DNA of 64,000 bases, taken from assembly GCF_019670105.1 (NCBI RefSeq), contig NZ_AP023032.1, forward strand, positions 4,348,001-4,412,000. The letters are read 5' to 3'. The stretch's first letter is position 1. Every line of letters starts with the position of its first letter. The position numbers and the translations under genes were made by a program. The notes under the pieces were generated by a model that was not told where the DNA came from, searched no databases, and saw only the letters and a program-made list of their open reading frames with translations. Origin of the DNA: Agarivorans albus. Lineage in GTDB: Bacteria > Pseudomonadota > Gammaproteobacteria > Enterobacterales > Celerinatantimonadaceae. This document shows, piece by piece, positions 45,227-53,997 of the stretch.

Positions 45227-48200
45227 ATGAAAAAGACAGCATTAGTCATCAGCTTATTGGCAGCAAGCTCTGCCGCTCAAGCTGATTGGTTTTATCGAGG
45301 CACCAGCAACGGCTGGGCAACTAGCGCTTTAGAACTTGTTTCGGGCAGTGAATACCGAACTTGTCAAAGCTTTGGTGCTAACGATCCACGCTTTAAAATT
45401 GATCGCTTTGGCGACTGGAACGAAGCTTACCCAAGCGCAGATGTTCGGGTAGACGCCAACAAAAACTACGAAATTCGCTTCTTTAGCGACAGCAAAAACA
45501 TCACCACCACAGAAGTGGCTACTTGCGGAGATGTAGAGCCACCAAAAGATAGCTGGTTCTACCGCGGCACTTCTAATGGCTGGGCAACAACAGAAATGGC
45601 CAGCACCGATAACGTCAACTTCTGTACTACTCAGAGTTTTGCCAACGATGACCCTCGCTTCAAAATCGACCACTACGGCGACTGGAACGAAGCTTATCCA
45701 AGCGCAGATTACACCGTTACCGGCAATGCCAGCTACCAAATTTGCTTTAACGCTGGCTCAAAGGCAATTACGGTCACGCCAGACGACGTTACGGATACTC
45801 AAGCACCGGTGGTTACTGCTAACCCAGCAGCCGGCTCTTACACCGAAACTCAGCAAATCAGTTTGAGTGTGAGTGATAATCAAGACAGCTCACCGTTGAT
45901 TTACTGCACCACCGACGGCACTACACCAACAGCAGCTTCCAGCCCCTGTAACGATGCCAGCTTTACCGCCAGTGATGTAGTGAGCGATGGGGTAGATTTA
46001 AGCTTAAAGGTATTTGCCATCGATGCCAGCGGCAACTCTGCCTTAAGCACCTTTGACTACACCATTAGCGATGCACCGGCCGATACATGGTACTTCCGTG
46101 GAACCCCCAATGGCTGGCAAACCACCCTAATGACCAGCAGCGACGGTAATAACTACTGCACCACGCAAAGCTTTGGCAGCAACAATCCGCGTTTCAAAAT
46201 TGATCATTTTGGCGATTGGACTGAAAACTACCCAAGTGCAGACGTATTAGTAGACGCTAACTCTACTTACCAAATCTGTTTCAACGCCACCACCAAAGCA
46301 GTAAGCACGGTTAAACAAGGCTGCGAGCCTAACTGCGGTAGCAACAGTGAAACCTTAGGCGCGGTTTACTCCGCAGACAGCACCACCTTTTCAATATGGT
46401 CGCCAGAACATAGCAATGTAAAAGTGGTGGTTGATGGGGTTGAGCACACGCTGCAAGCAGTGCCTGACTTCGCCGGTTACAGCCAAGTTTACCAGGTAAC
46501 CGTTGCAGGCGACTTGCACTTAAAACCTTATACCTTCCTTATCAATGGCGTTCAGGTTCGCGACCCATATGGGAAGATGTCACAACCTGGTACTGGCGAT
46601 TACGAAGCCATTAACATTGTGATGGACATGTCGCGCACCGAACCTGTTGGCGGTTGGGCTGCACGCCCAAGCTTAGTTGAGCGTGAAGATGCCGTAATTT
46701 ACGAAGTGCATGTTCGTGACTTTACTATCGACCCAAGCTCGGGTGTAAGCGCTGGTAACAACGGTAAGTTCTTAGGCATGGTGGAAACGGGCACCACCAT
46801 TAATGGTGTAAAAACCGGTATTGACCACTTAAAAGAGCTAGGCGTTACCCACGTGCAGCTATTGCCAGTGTATGACTTTGCCACCTGTGATGGCCTGCCA
46901 GACAGCGACCCTTGTTACAACTGGGGCTATGACCCTCGAAACTTTAACATTCCAGAAGATCGCTACTCGGCCGTTCCAACTAACTATGAAGAGCGAGCGC
47001 GTGAGTTCAAAACCATGGTGAACGAGTTCCACAAAGCTGGAATTCGAGTCATCATGGATGTGGTATACAACCACACCTATGATGATGAAATGTTTGAGAA
47101 TATTTCTGGTCAATACTATACCGCCAGCGACTTATCTGGCACCGGTAACTCGATTAATGCTGATGTGCCAATGGTAAGCCGCATGATTCAAGACTCCTTA
47201 GAGTATTGGGTAGACGAATACGGCATCGATGGTTTCCGCTTCGACTTAATTGGTATTTTCTCTTATCAAGAAGTTGAAAAATGGGGTCGCCACTTAAACG
47301 ATACCTTTGCAGACCGTAAGCTATTGATTTATGGAGAACCTTGGAACGGTTACGCAACAGATCCTCTAGAAGGTCAGCGAGTTCGTTACGGTACCACTCA
47401 CCACTTAGCCGATGAAAACATTGGGGTATTTAATGGCGCTTTCCGCGAATCATTAAAAGGTTCAAATGACGATACTCGCACTGGTTACATGTTTAATAAT
47501 GTAGATGCTGCTGAATCTGGCTGGGCGATTTACGATGGCTTTCAAGGTTCGCCCTACAACCCAAATGATGGTCGTAACAGCACCTGGTTCCGCAATTACG
47601 CGGCCGACCCAGAGCAAAGCATCAATTACATTTCGGCCCACGATAACTTTGGCCTTTGGGATAAGGTTTATTTAAGTACTTCAAGCAATGTGCAGCAAAA
47701 TAGTTCGCATCAGGTGATTAGCTTTAATCCCCCTAGCGATTTAACCTACCCTAAACGAGTGGTTAATTTTGGCATGGGCATGATACTTACCAGCCAGGGC
47801 ATACCTTTTGTACATGCCGGTGACGAGTTCCTGCGCACCAAAACCAATAACCAGCAAATTAGTAACCCATCAGCTTGGAACTATAGCGCTCATGGAGGTA
47901 CGCATAATACCTACAACGCACCAGATAGTTTCAATGCAATTCGTTGGTCCAACAAAGCAGATAACATCGCTACCTTTAACTACTTTAAACAACTTATTGA
48001 GTTGCGCCGTAAACATGCGGGCTTGCGCATGAATACCAGCCAAGAAGTTGCACAGTACTTAAATGTTAGCCGCCCGGACCAATTTGGTGGACAGGTGATA
48101 ACAGGCCACATCACCGATCCTAGCGACAGCCATAACCTGTTTATTGTATATAACAGTGGTAATAACCAAACGGTAAGTTTACCTGCAGGCAGCTGGACTA

Positions 48201-48298
48201 AGGTAGCCGATGCCAATGGAGCCGTTAATGCTGGCAACGTATCTGGTAGCACCGTGGTAGAAGGCACCGCAGTTACCATGTTTACTCAAGCTAAATAA
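45227..48298 (+). CDS. Secreted type I pullulanase (GH13) with CBM48 and repeated starch-binding modules
   Basis: From the ATG at 45227 this is a 1023-aa secreted debranching enzyme (MKKTALVISLLAASSAAQA signal). It carries two WFYRGTSNGW modules, a CHB_HEX domain and a third such module, all closely related to the first 370 residues of the amylase before it. CBM48 follows (AVYSADSTTFSIWSPEHSNVK) and then the catalytic barrel. The type I pullulanase motif YNWGYDPRNFNIPE is present. Catalytic residues are Asp673 (FRFDLIG), Glu704 (YGEPWNG) and Asp806 (SAHDNFG). It hydrolyses alpha-1,6 branches. The ribosome site is weak (GGA), consistent with translation following the amylase. Confidence 0.9.
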   Translation: MKKTALVISLLAASSAAQADWFYRGTSNGWATSALELVSGSEYRTCQSFGANDPRFKIDRFGDWNEAYPSADVRVDANKNYEIRFFSDSKNITTTEVATCGDVEPPKDSWFYRGTSNGWATTEMASTDNVNFCTTQSFANDDPRFKIDHYGDWNEAYPSADYTVTGNASYQICFNAGSKAITVTPDDVTDTQAPVVTANPAAGSYTETQQISLSVSDNQDSSPLIYCTTDGTTPTAASSPCNDASFTASDVVSDGVDLSLKVFAIDASGNSALSTFDYTISDAPADTWYFRGTPNGWQTTLMTSSDGNNYCTTQSFGSNNPRFKIDHFGDWTENYPSADVLVDANSTYQICFNATTKAVSTVKQGCEPNCGSNSETLGAVYSADSTTFSIWSPEHSNVKVVVDGVEHTLQAVPDFAGYSQVYQVTVAGDLHLKPYTFLINGVQVRDPYGKMSQPGTGDYEAINIVMDMSRTEPVGGWAARPSLVEREDAVIYEVHVRDFTIDPSSGVSAGNNGKFLGMVETGTTINGVKTGIDHLKELGVTHVQLLPVYDFATCDGLPDSDPCYNWGYDPRNFNIPEDRYSAVPTNYEERAREFKTMVNEFHKAGIRVIMDVVYNHTYDDEMFENISGQYYTASDLSGTGNSINADVPMVSRMIQDSLEYWVDEYGIDGFRFDLIGIFSYQEVEKWGRHLNDTFADRKLLIYGEPWNGYATDPLEGQRVRYGTTHHLADENIGVFNGAFRESLKGSNDDTRTGYMFNNVDAAESGWAIYDGFQGSPYNPNDGRNSTWFRNYAADPEQSINYISAHDNFGLWDKVYLSTSSNVQQNSSHQVISFNPPSDLTYPKRVVNFGMGMILTSQGIPFVHAGDEFLRTKTNNQQISNPSAWNYSAHGGTHNTYNAPDSFNAIRWSNKADNIATFNYFKQLIELRRKHAGLRMNTSQEVAQYLNVSRPDQFGGQVITGHITDPSDSHNLFIVYNSGNNQTVSLPAGSWTKVADANGAVNAGNVSGSTVVEGTAVTMFTQAK

Positions 48299-48320
48299 AT
48301 AACACTAGCCCTTATAACTC

Positions 48321-48349
48321 AAAGCCCAAGTGATTCACTTGGGCTTTTT
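48321..48349 (+). terminator. Terminator of amylase-pullulanase operon
   Basis: AAAGCCCAAGTG and CACTTGGGCTTT form a 12-bp stem with a 3-base loop and a T run. Confidence 0.9.
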
Positions 48350-48383
48350 ACTTGCAACACTATTTGTAAAACAACGAGTCAAA

Positions 48384-49070
48384 CTACCTACAAACATCTA
48401 AAGCAGCGTTAAATCGTTGTAAAAAATCAGGCCGCTGTTCTAGCCATTCGGCAGAGAAATAACTCGATAGATTAGCTTGGCTTAGGTGGCGAGTTTCAAT
48501 GTTGCGAGTAACGTGCCCGTGGCTTTGTTCATGTGCATAAATTTCGTGGGGCGCCACTATCGCGTCGATACGTTCTAACTGCAATAATTCAAACAAAATA
48601 TGGTAGTCATAGCGGGTATGAATATTGGGGTATTCGTGCTTGGATAACCAACGGTGCATCGCCGAGCCATGCAATACACCTATTTTCAGCCCTTTCATTT
48701 CAGGGCTGTGCACTTCGGTATCAATCTTTTGCACACTAAAAAGACTGCGATAAGTAACAATCAAAGGCTCACTGGCAATGGCAAGCTGGTCTCTTTCTGC
48801 GGTACGGTTTAACACAAAAACACCATCAAATAATCCCGCCTGCAGCTCCTTAAATGCACGATTAATCGGCCTAACGTCAACCTGATAAGGCTGCCCCAAT
48901 TCAATTAAACTGCATTGCATCACATCAATCATTGAGCCACTTAAAGCATCACCATTCACCACTTGATAGGGAGGCAAGTGATGAGTAGCCAAACGCAGAG
49001 TATCCGCTTGGCTTAGCGCAGAGCCAGCTAGCAACAATCCTAAGCAACACCATCCTATGCACTTAACCAA
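48384..49070 (-). CDS. Periplasmic solute-binding protein, family 3 type; TTG start
   Basis: A protein of about 228 aa with a signal peptide (CIGWCCLGLLLAGSALSQA) and a type II binding fold (DTLRLATHHLPPYQVV, MIDVMQCSLIELGQPYQVDV, MKGLKIGVLHGSAMHRWL). AAGGA is seven bases before a TTG at 49070, the best start. No ATG is available near the signal peptide. No ABC transporter genes are adjacent. It is the third orphan protein of this fold in the window. The ligand is unknown. Confidence 0.65.
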   Translation of the reverse strand: MVKCIGWCCLGLLLAGSALSQADTLRLATHHLPPYQVVNGDALSGSMIDVMQCSLIELGQPYQVDVRPINRAFKELQAGLFDGVFVLNRTAERDQLAIASEPLIVTYRSLFSVQKIDTEVHSPEMKGLKIGVLHGSAMHRWLSKHEYPNIHTRYDYHILFELLQLERIDAIVAPHEIYAHEQSHGHVTRNIETRHLSQANLSSYFSAEWLEQRPDFLQRFNAALDVCR

Positions 49071-49133
49071 ACAATTATCCTTCAAAATCCAGTTGGTAGC
49101 TCTTAAATATTAGTCGTTTAAGTAAGCACCTAT

Positions 49134-49183
49134 GGCTTTTTTTTAAGCTCAAGGGCTTTTTTTTAAGCTCAAGGGCTTTTTTT
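49134..49183. repeat. 20-bp tandem repeat, 2.5 copies
   Basis: The unit GGCTTTTTTTTAAGCTCAAG occurs twice in full and once in part (10 bases). Each contains a run of seven or eight T, so copy number and run length may vary by slippage. Confidence 0.85.
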
Positions 49184-49314
49184 CAGAACGTGACCGCAGA
49201 CACGCTTAAAAAATCTGTTAATAGAACAACCAAGTTTCATAATTTCTTATAACAAATTTAACGAATAAGCTTTAAGCATCTTGAACATTTTTTCAGCAAA
49301 TGTGAGCTGTAGGG

Positions 49315-49446
49315 CTGATATGTTCAAGGTAGAAGTGAACGCCGTTCTCTTCAGGCCTAGTAATGTGTCAATGCATTACTAGTAGCATTTTCCTTTCCTT
49401 TCTGGATGAATTACCAAGACCCGCCTTTTACGGCGGGATTTTTTTG
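49315..49446 (+). ncRNA. Candidate small RNA with Rho-independent terminator
   Basis: No reading frame is credible here, yet the segment has the layout of an Hfq-type sRNA. A perfect 9-bp stem (CTAGTAATG 49357-49365 with CATTACTAG 49374-49382) is followed by a pyrimidine-rich unpaired stretch (ATTTTCCTTTCCTTTCTGG), then a CCCGCC/GGCGGG terminator with seven T. The 5' end is uncertain, as I see no clear promoter. It could instead be an attenuator leader for the ROK gene about 175 bp downstream. I do not recognise the sequence as a known sRNA. Confidence 0.45.
49420..49446 (+). terminator. Orphan terminator
   Basis: CCCGCC and GGCGGG form a 6-bp GC-only stem with a 6-base loop, then ATTTTTTT. 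No protein gene on the plus strand precedes it. Confidence 0.85.
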
Positions 49447-49622
49447 CTTGAAGCTCCGCCTTAATTACAATATTGTCATTATCATCTTTGAGACGCTTAA
49501 CTCAGCCTTTGACAAGGAATTTAGATAAGCGTGACAGAAATAACAAATCACCAAGAAAGAGATTCTTATTCCCTTTAAAACGCGTATTTTTGAAATGGAA
49601 GTAGTTACTTAGCCGATTCAGT

Positions 49623-50813
49623 ATGAAAAAAATCACCGATACCGAACTAATTAGAAGTGCCAATCGCCGAGACATTATTCAAACTCTGCGCCTCCATGGT
49701 GAACTGGCACGTGTAGAAATTGGCGACCACACCAAATTAAGTCCCGCAACCATCACTTCAATCACCTCTGAGCTGGTTCAACAAGGCTTAATTATTGAGC
49801 AGAATGTAGTGCTAGATCCCAGCGGTGGACGCGGTAGGCCAAAAGTAAAACTACAACTGAATAACCAAGCAGCCTTCTATCTAGCCATAAAGCTATCGAT
49901 TAACGAAGTGCGCTTTATGCTGGGAGATACCTCTGGCACCATCGTTGCGCAAGCGACTCAAGCAATGTTAACGGTCACGCTAAACCAAGAACAACTGGTT
50001 GATGCCCTGTCTAAAGCCATCGAAGAGTTTATTCAGCATAATGAGGTTAAACGCAGTAAACTGCGCGGCCTTGGCTTAGCAGTGCAAGGGGTTATAGAAA
50101 CACAAGGTAAGGGCATATTGTGGAGCCCGGCCATCAAGGGTAAGCAGCTGGAACTGGTTGAGCAACTGCAGCTCAAAAGTCAGCTACCGGTGTTTATTGC
50201 CAACGACGCTAATTGCCTCGCCGTTGCCTTAACTCAACTGCCTAAATACAGCAAACTGGATAATCTAGTTGCTATCCAATTAGGCTATGGGGTTGGCATG
50301 GGCTTAATTGTTAACGGCGAGCTTTATCAAGATGCCAGTGCTGCCACTACCGAATTTGGCCATACCAAATTTAGTTTAAATGGCCCGCAATGCCGTTGTG
50401 GCGGTCGAGGTTGTATCGAGGCCTATGTAGGTGATTACGCGATTTACCGCGACGCCAGTGCCATTTACAACTTGCCACCCACCGACATGCTGCACCCTTC
50501 AGAAAAACAGATGCTCGACTTAAACCAACTGACCGAGCAAGACAATCCAGCAATGGCGCAGATTTTCTCCCAAGCGGGTACCGTGTTAGGCATGGGTTTA
50601 GCCAACATAATGGCACTATTTAACCCACAAAAAATTGTTATATCTGGTCCGGGAATTCGCGCATACGAACACATGAAAGAGTCGATGCTGCGCACCTTAC
50701 ACGACAACTTGTTGCCTTACCACCAAGCTGAGAACGTGGTGGAAAAACACAATTGGGACGAAGATATGGCGGGCCTTGGCATGATAACCATCATGCAGCA
50801 ACATACCGACTAA
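49623..50813 (+). CDS. ROK-family transcriptional regulator (NagC/Mlc-like)
   Basis: A 396-aa regulator with an N-terminal winged helix (SANRRDIIQTLRLHGELARVEIG, TKLSPATITSITSELVQQGLI) and a ROK domain. The zinc motif CRCGGRGCIEAY and the preceding EFGHT are intact. IANDANCLAVALTQL and IQLGYGVGMGLIVNGELY form the sugar site. Such proteins sense sugars or sugar phosphates. Its position inside the alpha-glucan gene region suggests control of starch or maltodextrin genes, but that is inference. Confidence 0.85.
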   Translation: MKKITDTELIRSANRRDIIQTLRLHGELARVEIGDHTKLSPATITSITSELVQQGLIIEQNVVLDPSGGRGRPKVKLQLNNQAAFYLAIKLSINEVRFMLGDTSGTIVAQATQAMLTVTLNQEQLVDALSKAIEEFIQHNEVKRSKLRGLGLAVQGVIETQGKGILWSPAIKGKQLELVEQLQLKSQLPVFIANDANCLAVALTQLPKYSKLDNLVAIQLGYGVGMGLIVNGELYQDASAATTEFGHTKFSLNGPQCRCGGRGCIEAYVGDYAIYRDASAIYNLPPTDMLHPSEKQMLDLNQLTEQDNPAMAQIFSQAGTVLGMGLANIMALFNPQKIVISGPGIRAYEHMKESMLRTLHDNLLPYHQAENVVEKHNWDEDMAGLGMITIMQQHTD

Positions 50814-50824
50814 ACCACTAAGCA

Positions 50825-50849
50825 GAAAAAAGGGAGCGGCAAGCTCCCC
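50825..50849 (-). terminator. Terminator of YeeE/YedE operon
   Basis: GGGAGC and GCTCCC form a 6-bp stem with a 5-base loop, followed on the minus strand by TTTTTT. Confidence 0.75.
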
Positions 50850-50866
50850 TGTTAGTTGCGTTTCGT

Positions 50867-51286
50867 TTAAGCGCGAGAGAATAGGCGTTTGCTTAAGTAA
50901 TGCCCCAATAACATGCTCAACAAAAACCAATAAATAGCAGCTTCTCCACGCAGCAAACTGGCCACCGCAGGCCCAGGGCAAATTCCTACCATTCCCCAAC
51001 CAACACCAAAGATAATCGAGCCAATGATCAGTTTAGGGCTAATCGCTTTAAGCGTAGAGCATTGAATAGGCTCGCCATTTACCGCATGGCTTCTTGGTTT
51101 AATCAGAAAATGATAAAAAGGTACAAACACCAATAAGGCACCACCTATAACAAAGGCCAAGCTAGCATCCCAATTGCCGCTTACATCTAAGAAGTTAAGC
51201 ACTTTATAGGGGTTAACCATTTGCGATACATTCATGCCCAAACCAAATAATAAACCGGTGATTAAGCCAACCACTACTTTAAACAT
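50867..51286 (-). CDS. YeeE/YedE-type sulfur transport half-protein (second half)
   Basis: A 139-aa membrane protein. The start at 51286 has a perfect AGGAGG. There are about four hydrophobic helices. The motif GMVGICPGPAVASL carries the conserved Cys of YeeE/YedE proteins, which move thiosulfate or persulfide-type sulfur across the membrane. It overlaps the gene before it by 8 bp, so the two halves are translated together and probably assemble. It sits downstream of a BigR-like regulator. Confidence 0.82.
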   Translation of the reverse strand: MFKVVVGLITGLLFGLGMNVSQMVNPYKVLNFLDVSGNWDASLAFVIGGALLVFVPFYHFLIKPRSHAVNGEPIQCSTLKAISPKLIIGSIIFGVGWGMVGICPGPAVASLLRGEAAIYWFLLSMLLGHYLSKRLFSRA

Positions 51287-51698
51287 AAGCACCTCCTGCT
51301 AACCAAACCACAACCGCAGCACTAAGCATGAATACCATAGTGGCTACAATAGAGCGCAGCGAAAAACGGCCAATGCCGCAAATGCCGTGGCCACTGGTAC
51401 AGCCATTTGCTAGCTGGGTACCAACGCCAACCGCAAAACCACCAGCCAGCAGCCAAGTTAATGAATAGTTAGGTAAAGCGGCTTCGCTTAAACCCAGCAA
51501 GGGGTTAAACAATAAACTCGCAGCCATCGCAGCAATAAACGCTACTCGCCATGGCCATTCACTCTTTGATGCACCAAAAATCCCGCCTAATATGCCGCTA
51601 ATACCACCTGTACGGCCACTAAGCAGCAATAGCAATGATACCGACAGGCCTAACAACATTCCGCCAACTAAGGCGCTCCCAGGGCTAAATTCGGTCAT
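51279..51698 (-). CDS. YeeE/YedE-type sulfur transport half-protein (first half)
   Basis: A 139-aa membrane protein starting at the ATG at 51698 with GGAGAG upstream. It shows the YeeE/YedE Cys motif in GTQLANGCTSGHGICGIGR and the partner segment LSGRTGGISGILGG. Together with the next gene it forms a split transporter of the type seen in Serratia as PmpA/PmpB (from memory). It lies in a regulator-transporter operon opposite the persulfide reductase. Confidence 0.85.
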   Translation of the reverse strand: MTEFSPGSALVGGMLLGLSVSLLLLLSGRTGGISGILGGIFGASKSEWPWRVAFIAAMAASLLFNPLLGLSEAALPNYSLTWLLAGGFAVGVGTQLANGCTSGHGICGIGRFSLRSIVATMVFMLSAAVVVWLAGGAYV

Positions 51699-51717
51699 TA
51701 ATCTCTCCACTATTTAA

Positions 51718-52014
51718 TCAATTACAAAATTGCTGCTGCAAACTAGCTAACAAGCTTTTCACTCTAGTGTCAGCCAAGGAATAAAACACCGTTTGCGCCT
51801 GTTTACGCACTGCTACCAAGCCTTGTTCTCGCAGCACTTTTAAGTGCTGAGAAAAAGCAGATTGACTCTTGTTACTGTGAGCCAATAGCTCCCCTACACT
51901 CATTTCCCCATCGCACAATAAACACAACACAACTAAACGATCTGGATGAGCAATGGTTTTGAGATAGTCGCTAACCACACTAGCTTGCTCATGCAACACT
52001 TCATGACTTTGCAT
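51718..52014 (-). CDS. ArsR-family regulator, BigR/SqrR-like persulfide sensor
   Basis: From the ATG at 52014, five bases after AGGAGG, the protein is 98 aa. The winged helix includes MSVGELLAHSNKSQSAFSQHLKVLREQGLV. Cys residues at about 31 and 34 (LCLLC) and Cys97 near the end (QQFCN) match the Cys pair of BigR/SqrR, which forms a polysulfide bridge and releases DNA. It heads the operon with the two YeeE/YedE genes and is divergent from the reductase, so it probably represses both. Confidence 0.85.
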   Translation of the reverse strand: MQSHEVLHEQASVVSDYLKTIAHPDRLVVLCLLCDGEMSVGELLAHSNKSQSAFSQHLKVLREQGLVAVRKQAQTVFYSLADTRVKSLLASLQQQFCN

Positions 52015-52055
52015 ACACACCTCCTCGATAGGCTGAATTATACGAGCATCACTAA

Positions 52056-52115
52056 ATTAGTCAAATCTAATTTAAATAAAACTTAATTAGATAATTGCAA
52101 TTTAGATTTATCTAA
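52056..52115. promoter_or_regulatory. Probable operators of the BigR-like regulator
   Basis: Two AT-rich dyads lie in the divergent promoter: ATTAGTCAAATCTAAT (52056-52071) and TTAGATTTATCTAA (52102-52115, a near-perfect palindrome). They share the TTAGAT/ATCTAA half-site, as expected for ArsR-type operators. Confidence 0.55.
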
Positions 52116-52246
52116 TATAAATTAATCACCAATGACTAATGAGCAAATCTGTCACTAACGATCCACATCAATAGCTTAGTGAGAGAACTTGATTAAGCTT
52201 TTGCTCATTCTCTAACAGAAAAGAGTTTTTAATACTGGAGACAAGC

Positions 52247-53929
52247 ATGACAAAGATTTTGATCATAGGCGGAGTAGCAGGCGGTGCCTCGGCTGCAGCA
52301 CGTGCAAGACGTTTAAGTGAAGACGCAGAAATCATTATGTTTGAAAGAGGTCCCTACATCTCTTTTGCTAACTGTGGTTTGCCCTACCATATTGGCGGCG
52401 ACATTGAGCAACGTGATGCTTTGTTACTGCAAACTCCAGAGAGCTTTAAAGCACGATTTAATGTAGATGTGCGAGTAATGAACGAAGTGGTAAGCATTAA
52501 CCGCCAAGACAAAACCCTCACTATTCGCAATTTAAATACTCAAGAAAACTACCAGGAAAGTTACGACAAATTGGTATTAAGCCCAGGCGCCTCACCCATC
52601 GTTCCGCCAATTCCTGGTATTCAAAACTCACGCACCTTCTCGCTGCGTAACATACCTGATATGGATAAAATCATTGCTAGCATCGAACATAATCAGCCAA
52701 AACATGCCACGGTAGTTGGCGGTGGATTCATTGGTATCGAAATGGCTGAAGCCCTTATTCAACGTGGCATTAACACCAGTTTGGTTGAGTTATCACAACA
52801 AGTGATGGCGCCGGTAGACAGCGAAATGGCCGCGCCTCTTCACCAAGAGATGCAACACCATGGAGTAGATTTACGCCTTGGCGTAGCGTTAGAAGCCGTG
52901 TTTCCAAGCCAACAACAAGCCGCCGATGAGCTAGCCAGTGTTGACGAACAAGGTTTAGAACTGCGTTTGAGCAATGGCGACCTATTAGAAACAGAATTAC
53001 TGATTATGGCCATTGGTGTAAAACCAGAAACCAGCTTAGCCCGCCAAGCTAACTTAAACATCGGCGAACTAGGTGGAATACAGGTAAACAGCCAACTACA
53101 AACCTCTGATCCCGATATCTACGCAGTGGGCGATGCCATTGAAGATCCAGAATTTGTTACTGGTGATGCGGCACTTATTCCTTTAGCAGGCCCGGCAAAC
53201 CGCCAAGGCCGCATGGTGGCTAACAACATTTTTGGCGCAGGCGAGCATTATAAACGCAGCCAAGGTACCGCCATTTGCAAAATCTTTGATTTAGCTGTGG
53301 CCTCTACAGGTCTTAATGAGAAAACCTTGCAGCGCAAAGGCTTAGCTTATGAAAAAGTGTATGTACACGCAGCCAGTCATGCGGGCTACTACCCTGGCGC
53401 GCATCCCATCAATTTAAAGCTACTATTCAATCCAGCTAATGGTGCAATTTTGGGCGCACAAGCAGTCGGTAAAGATGGCGTAGATAAACGCATCGACGTA
53501 ATCGCTGTGGCCCAGCGCGCCGGTCTTACAGTATTTGACTTGCAAGATTTAGAGCTCACTTATGCTCCTCCGTTTGGCAGTGCCAAAGATGTCGTCAATC
53601 AAGCTGGTTTTGTCGCAGCCAATAGCATTCAAGGAGATACTCGCCTTTGCCACAGCGACGAAATCAACCAACCAAGCGCAGAGCAGCTAGTGCTTGATGT
53701 ACGAAATCCTGAAGAGTTAGAAAAGCTAGGAGCAATTCCTGGTGCGGTTAATATTCCCGTAGATCAACTTAGAGAGCGTATTAACGAGCTGCCTAAAGAT
53801 AAAGAGATCTTGGTGTATTGCATGGTAGGTTTGCGCGGCAACGTAGCTTATCGCCAATTGGTTAATCACGGTTTTAAAGCTAAGAACCTTACCGGTGGCT
53901 ATAAAACCTGGTTAGCCGCCAAGGCATAA
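52247..53929 (+). CDS. CoA-disulfide / persulfide reductase with C-terminal rhodanese domain
   Basis: A 560-aa FAD- and NAD(P)H-dependent enzyme of the CoADR-RHD (Npsr/Nsr) type. FAD site: ILIIGGVAGGASAAARARR. Active-site Cys43 lies in SFANCGLPYH. The NAD site is ATVVGGGFIGIEMAEAL, and VGDAIE binds FAD. The C-terminal rhodanese domain (about 465-560) has its own Cys525 in VYCMVGLRG. It reduces CoA persulfide or polysulfide, releasing sulfide. Its divergent BigR-like neighbour supports a role in reactive-sulfur handling. Confidence 0.93.
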   Translation: MTKILIIGGVAGGASAAARARRLSEDAEIIMFERGPYISFANCGLPYHIGGDIEQRDALLLQTPESFKARFNVDVRVMNEVVSINRQDKTLTIRNLNTQENYQESYDKLVLSPGASPIVPPIPGIQNSRTFSLRNIPDMDKIIASIEHNQPKHATVVGGGFIGIEMAEALIQRGINTSLVELSQQVMAPVDSEMAAPLHQEMQHHGVDLRLGVALEAVFPSQQQAADELASVDEQGLELRLSNGDLLETELLIMAIGVKPETSLARQANLNIGELGGIQVNSQLQTSDPDIYAVGDAIEDPEFVTGDAALIPLAGPANRQGRMVANNIFGAGEHYKRSQGTAICKIFDLAVASTGLNEKTLQRKGLAYEKVYVHAASHAGYYPGAHPINLKLLFNPANGAILGAQAVGKDGVDKRIDVIAVAQRAGLTVFDLQDLELTYAPPFGSAKDVVNQAGFVAANSIQGDTRLCHSDEINQPSAEQLVLDVRNPEELEKLGAIPGAVNIPVDQLRERINELPKDKEILVYCMVGLRGNVAYRQLVNHGFKAKNLTGGYKTWLAAKA

Positions 53930-53947
53930 AACCGAGTCAACAGGTAC

Positions 53948-53971
53948 AAAAAAGCCCGGTGTAAACCGGGC
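53948..53971 (-). terminator. Terminator of alpha-amylase gene
   Basis: GCCCGGT and ACCGGGC form a 7-bp stem with a 4-base loop, followed on the minus strand by TTTTTT. Confidence 0.85.
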
Positions 53972-53997
53972 AAAAAGCTGAGACGCATAAAAACAAT

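Larger units (their letters stand above)
49071..49622. other. Intergenic region with short tandem repeat and candidate sRNA
   Basis: This 550-bp gap between divergent genes holds a 20-bp direct repeat (49134-49183), a candidate sRNA ending at the terminator 49420-49446, and about 170 bp that should contain the ROK gene promoter. Confidence 0.6.
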
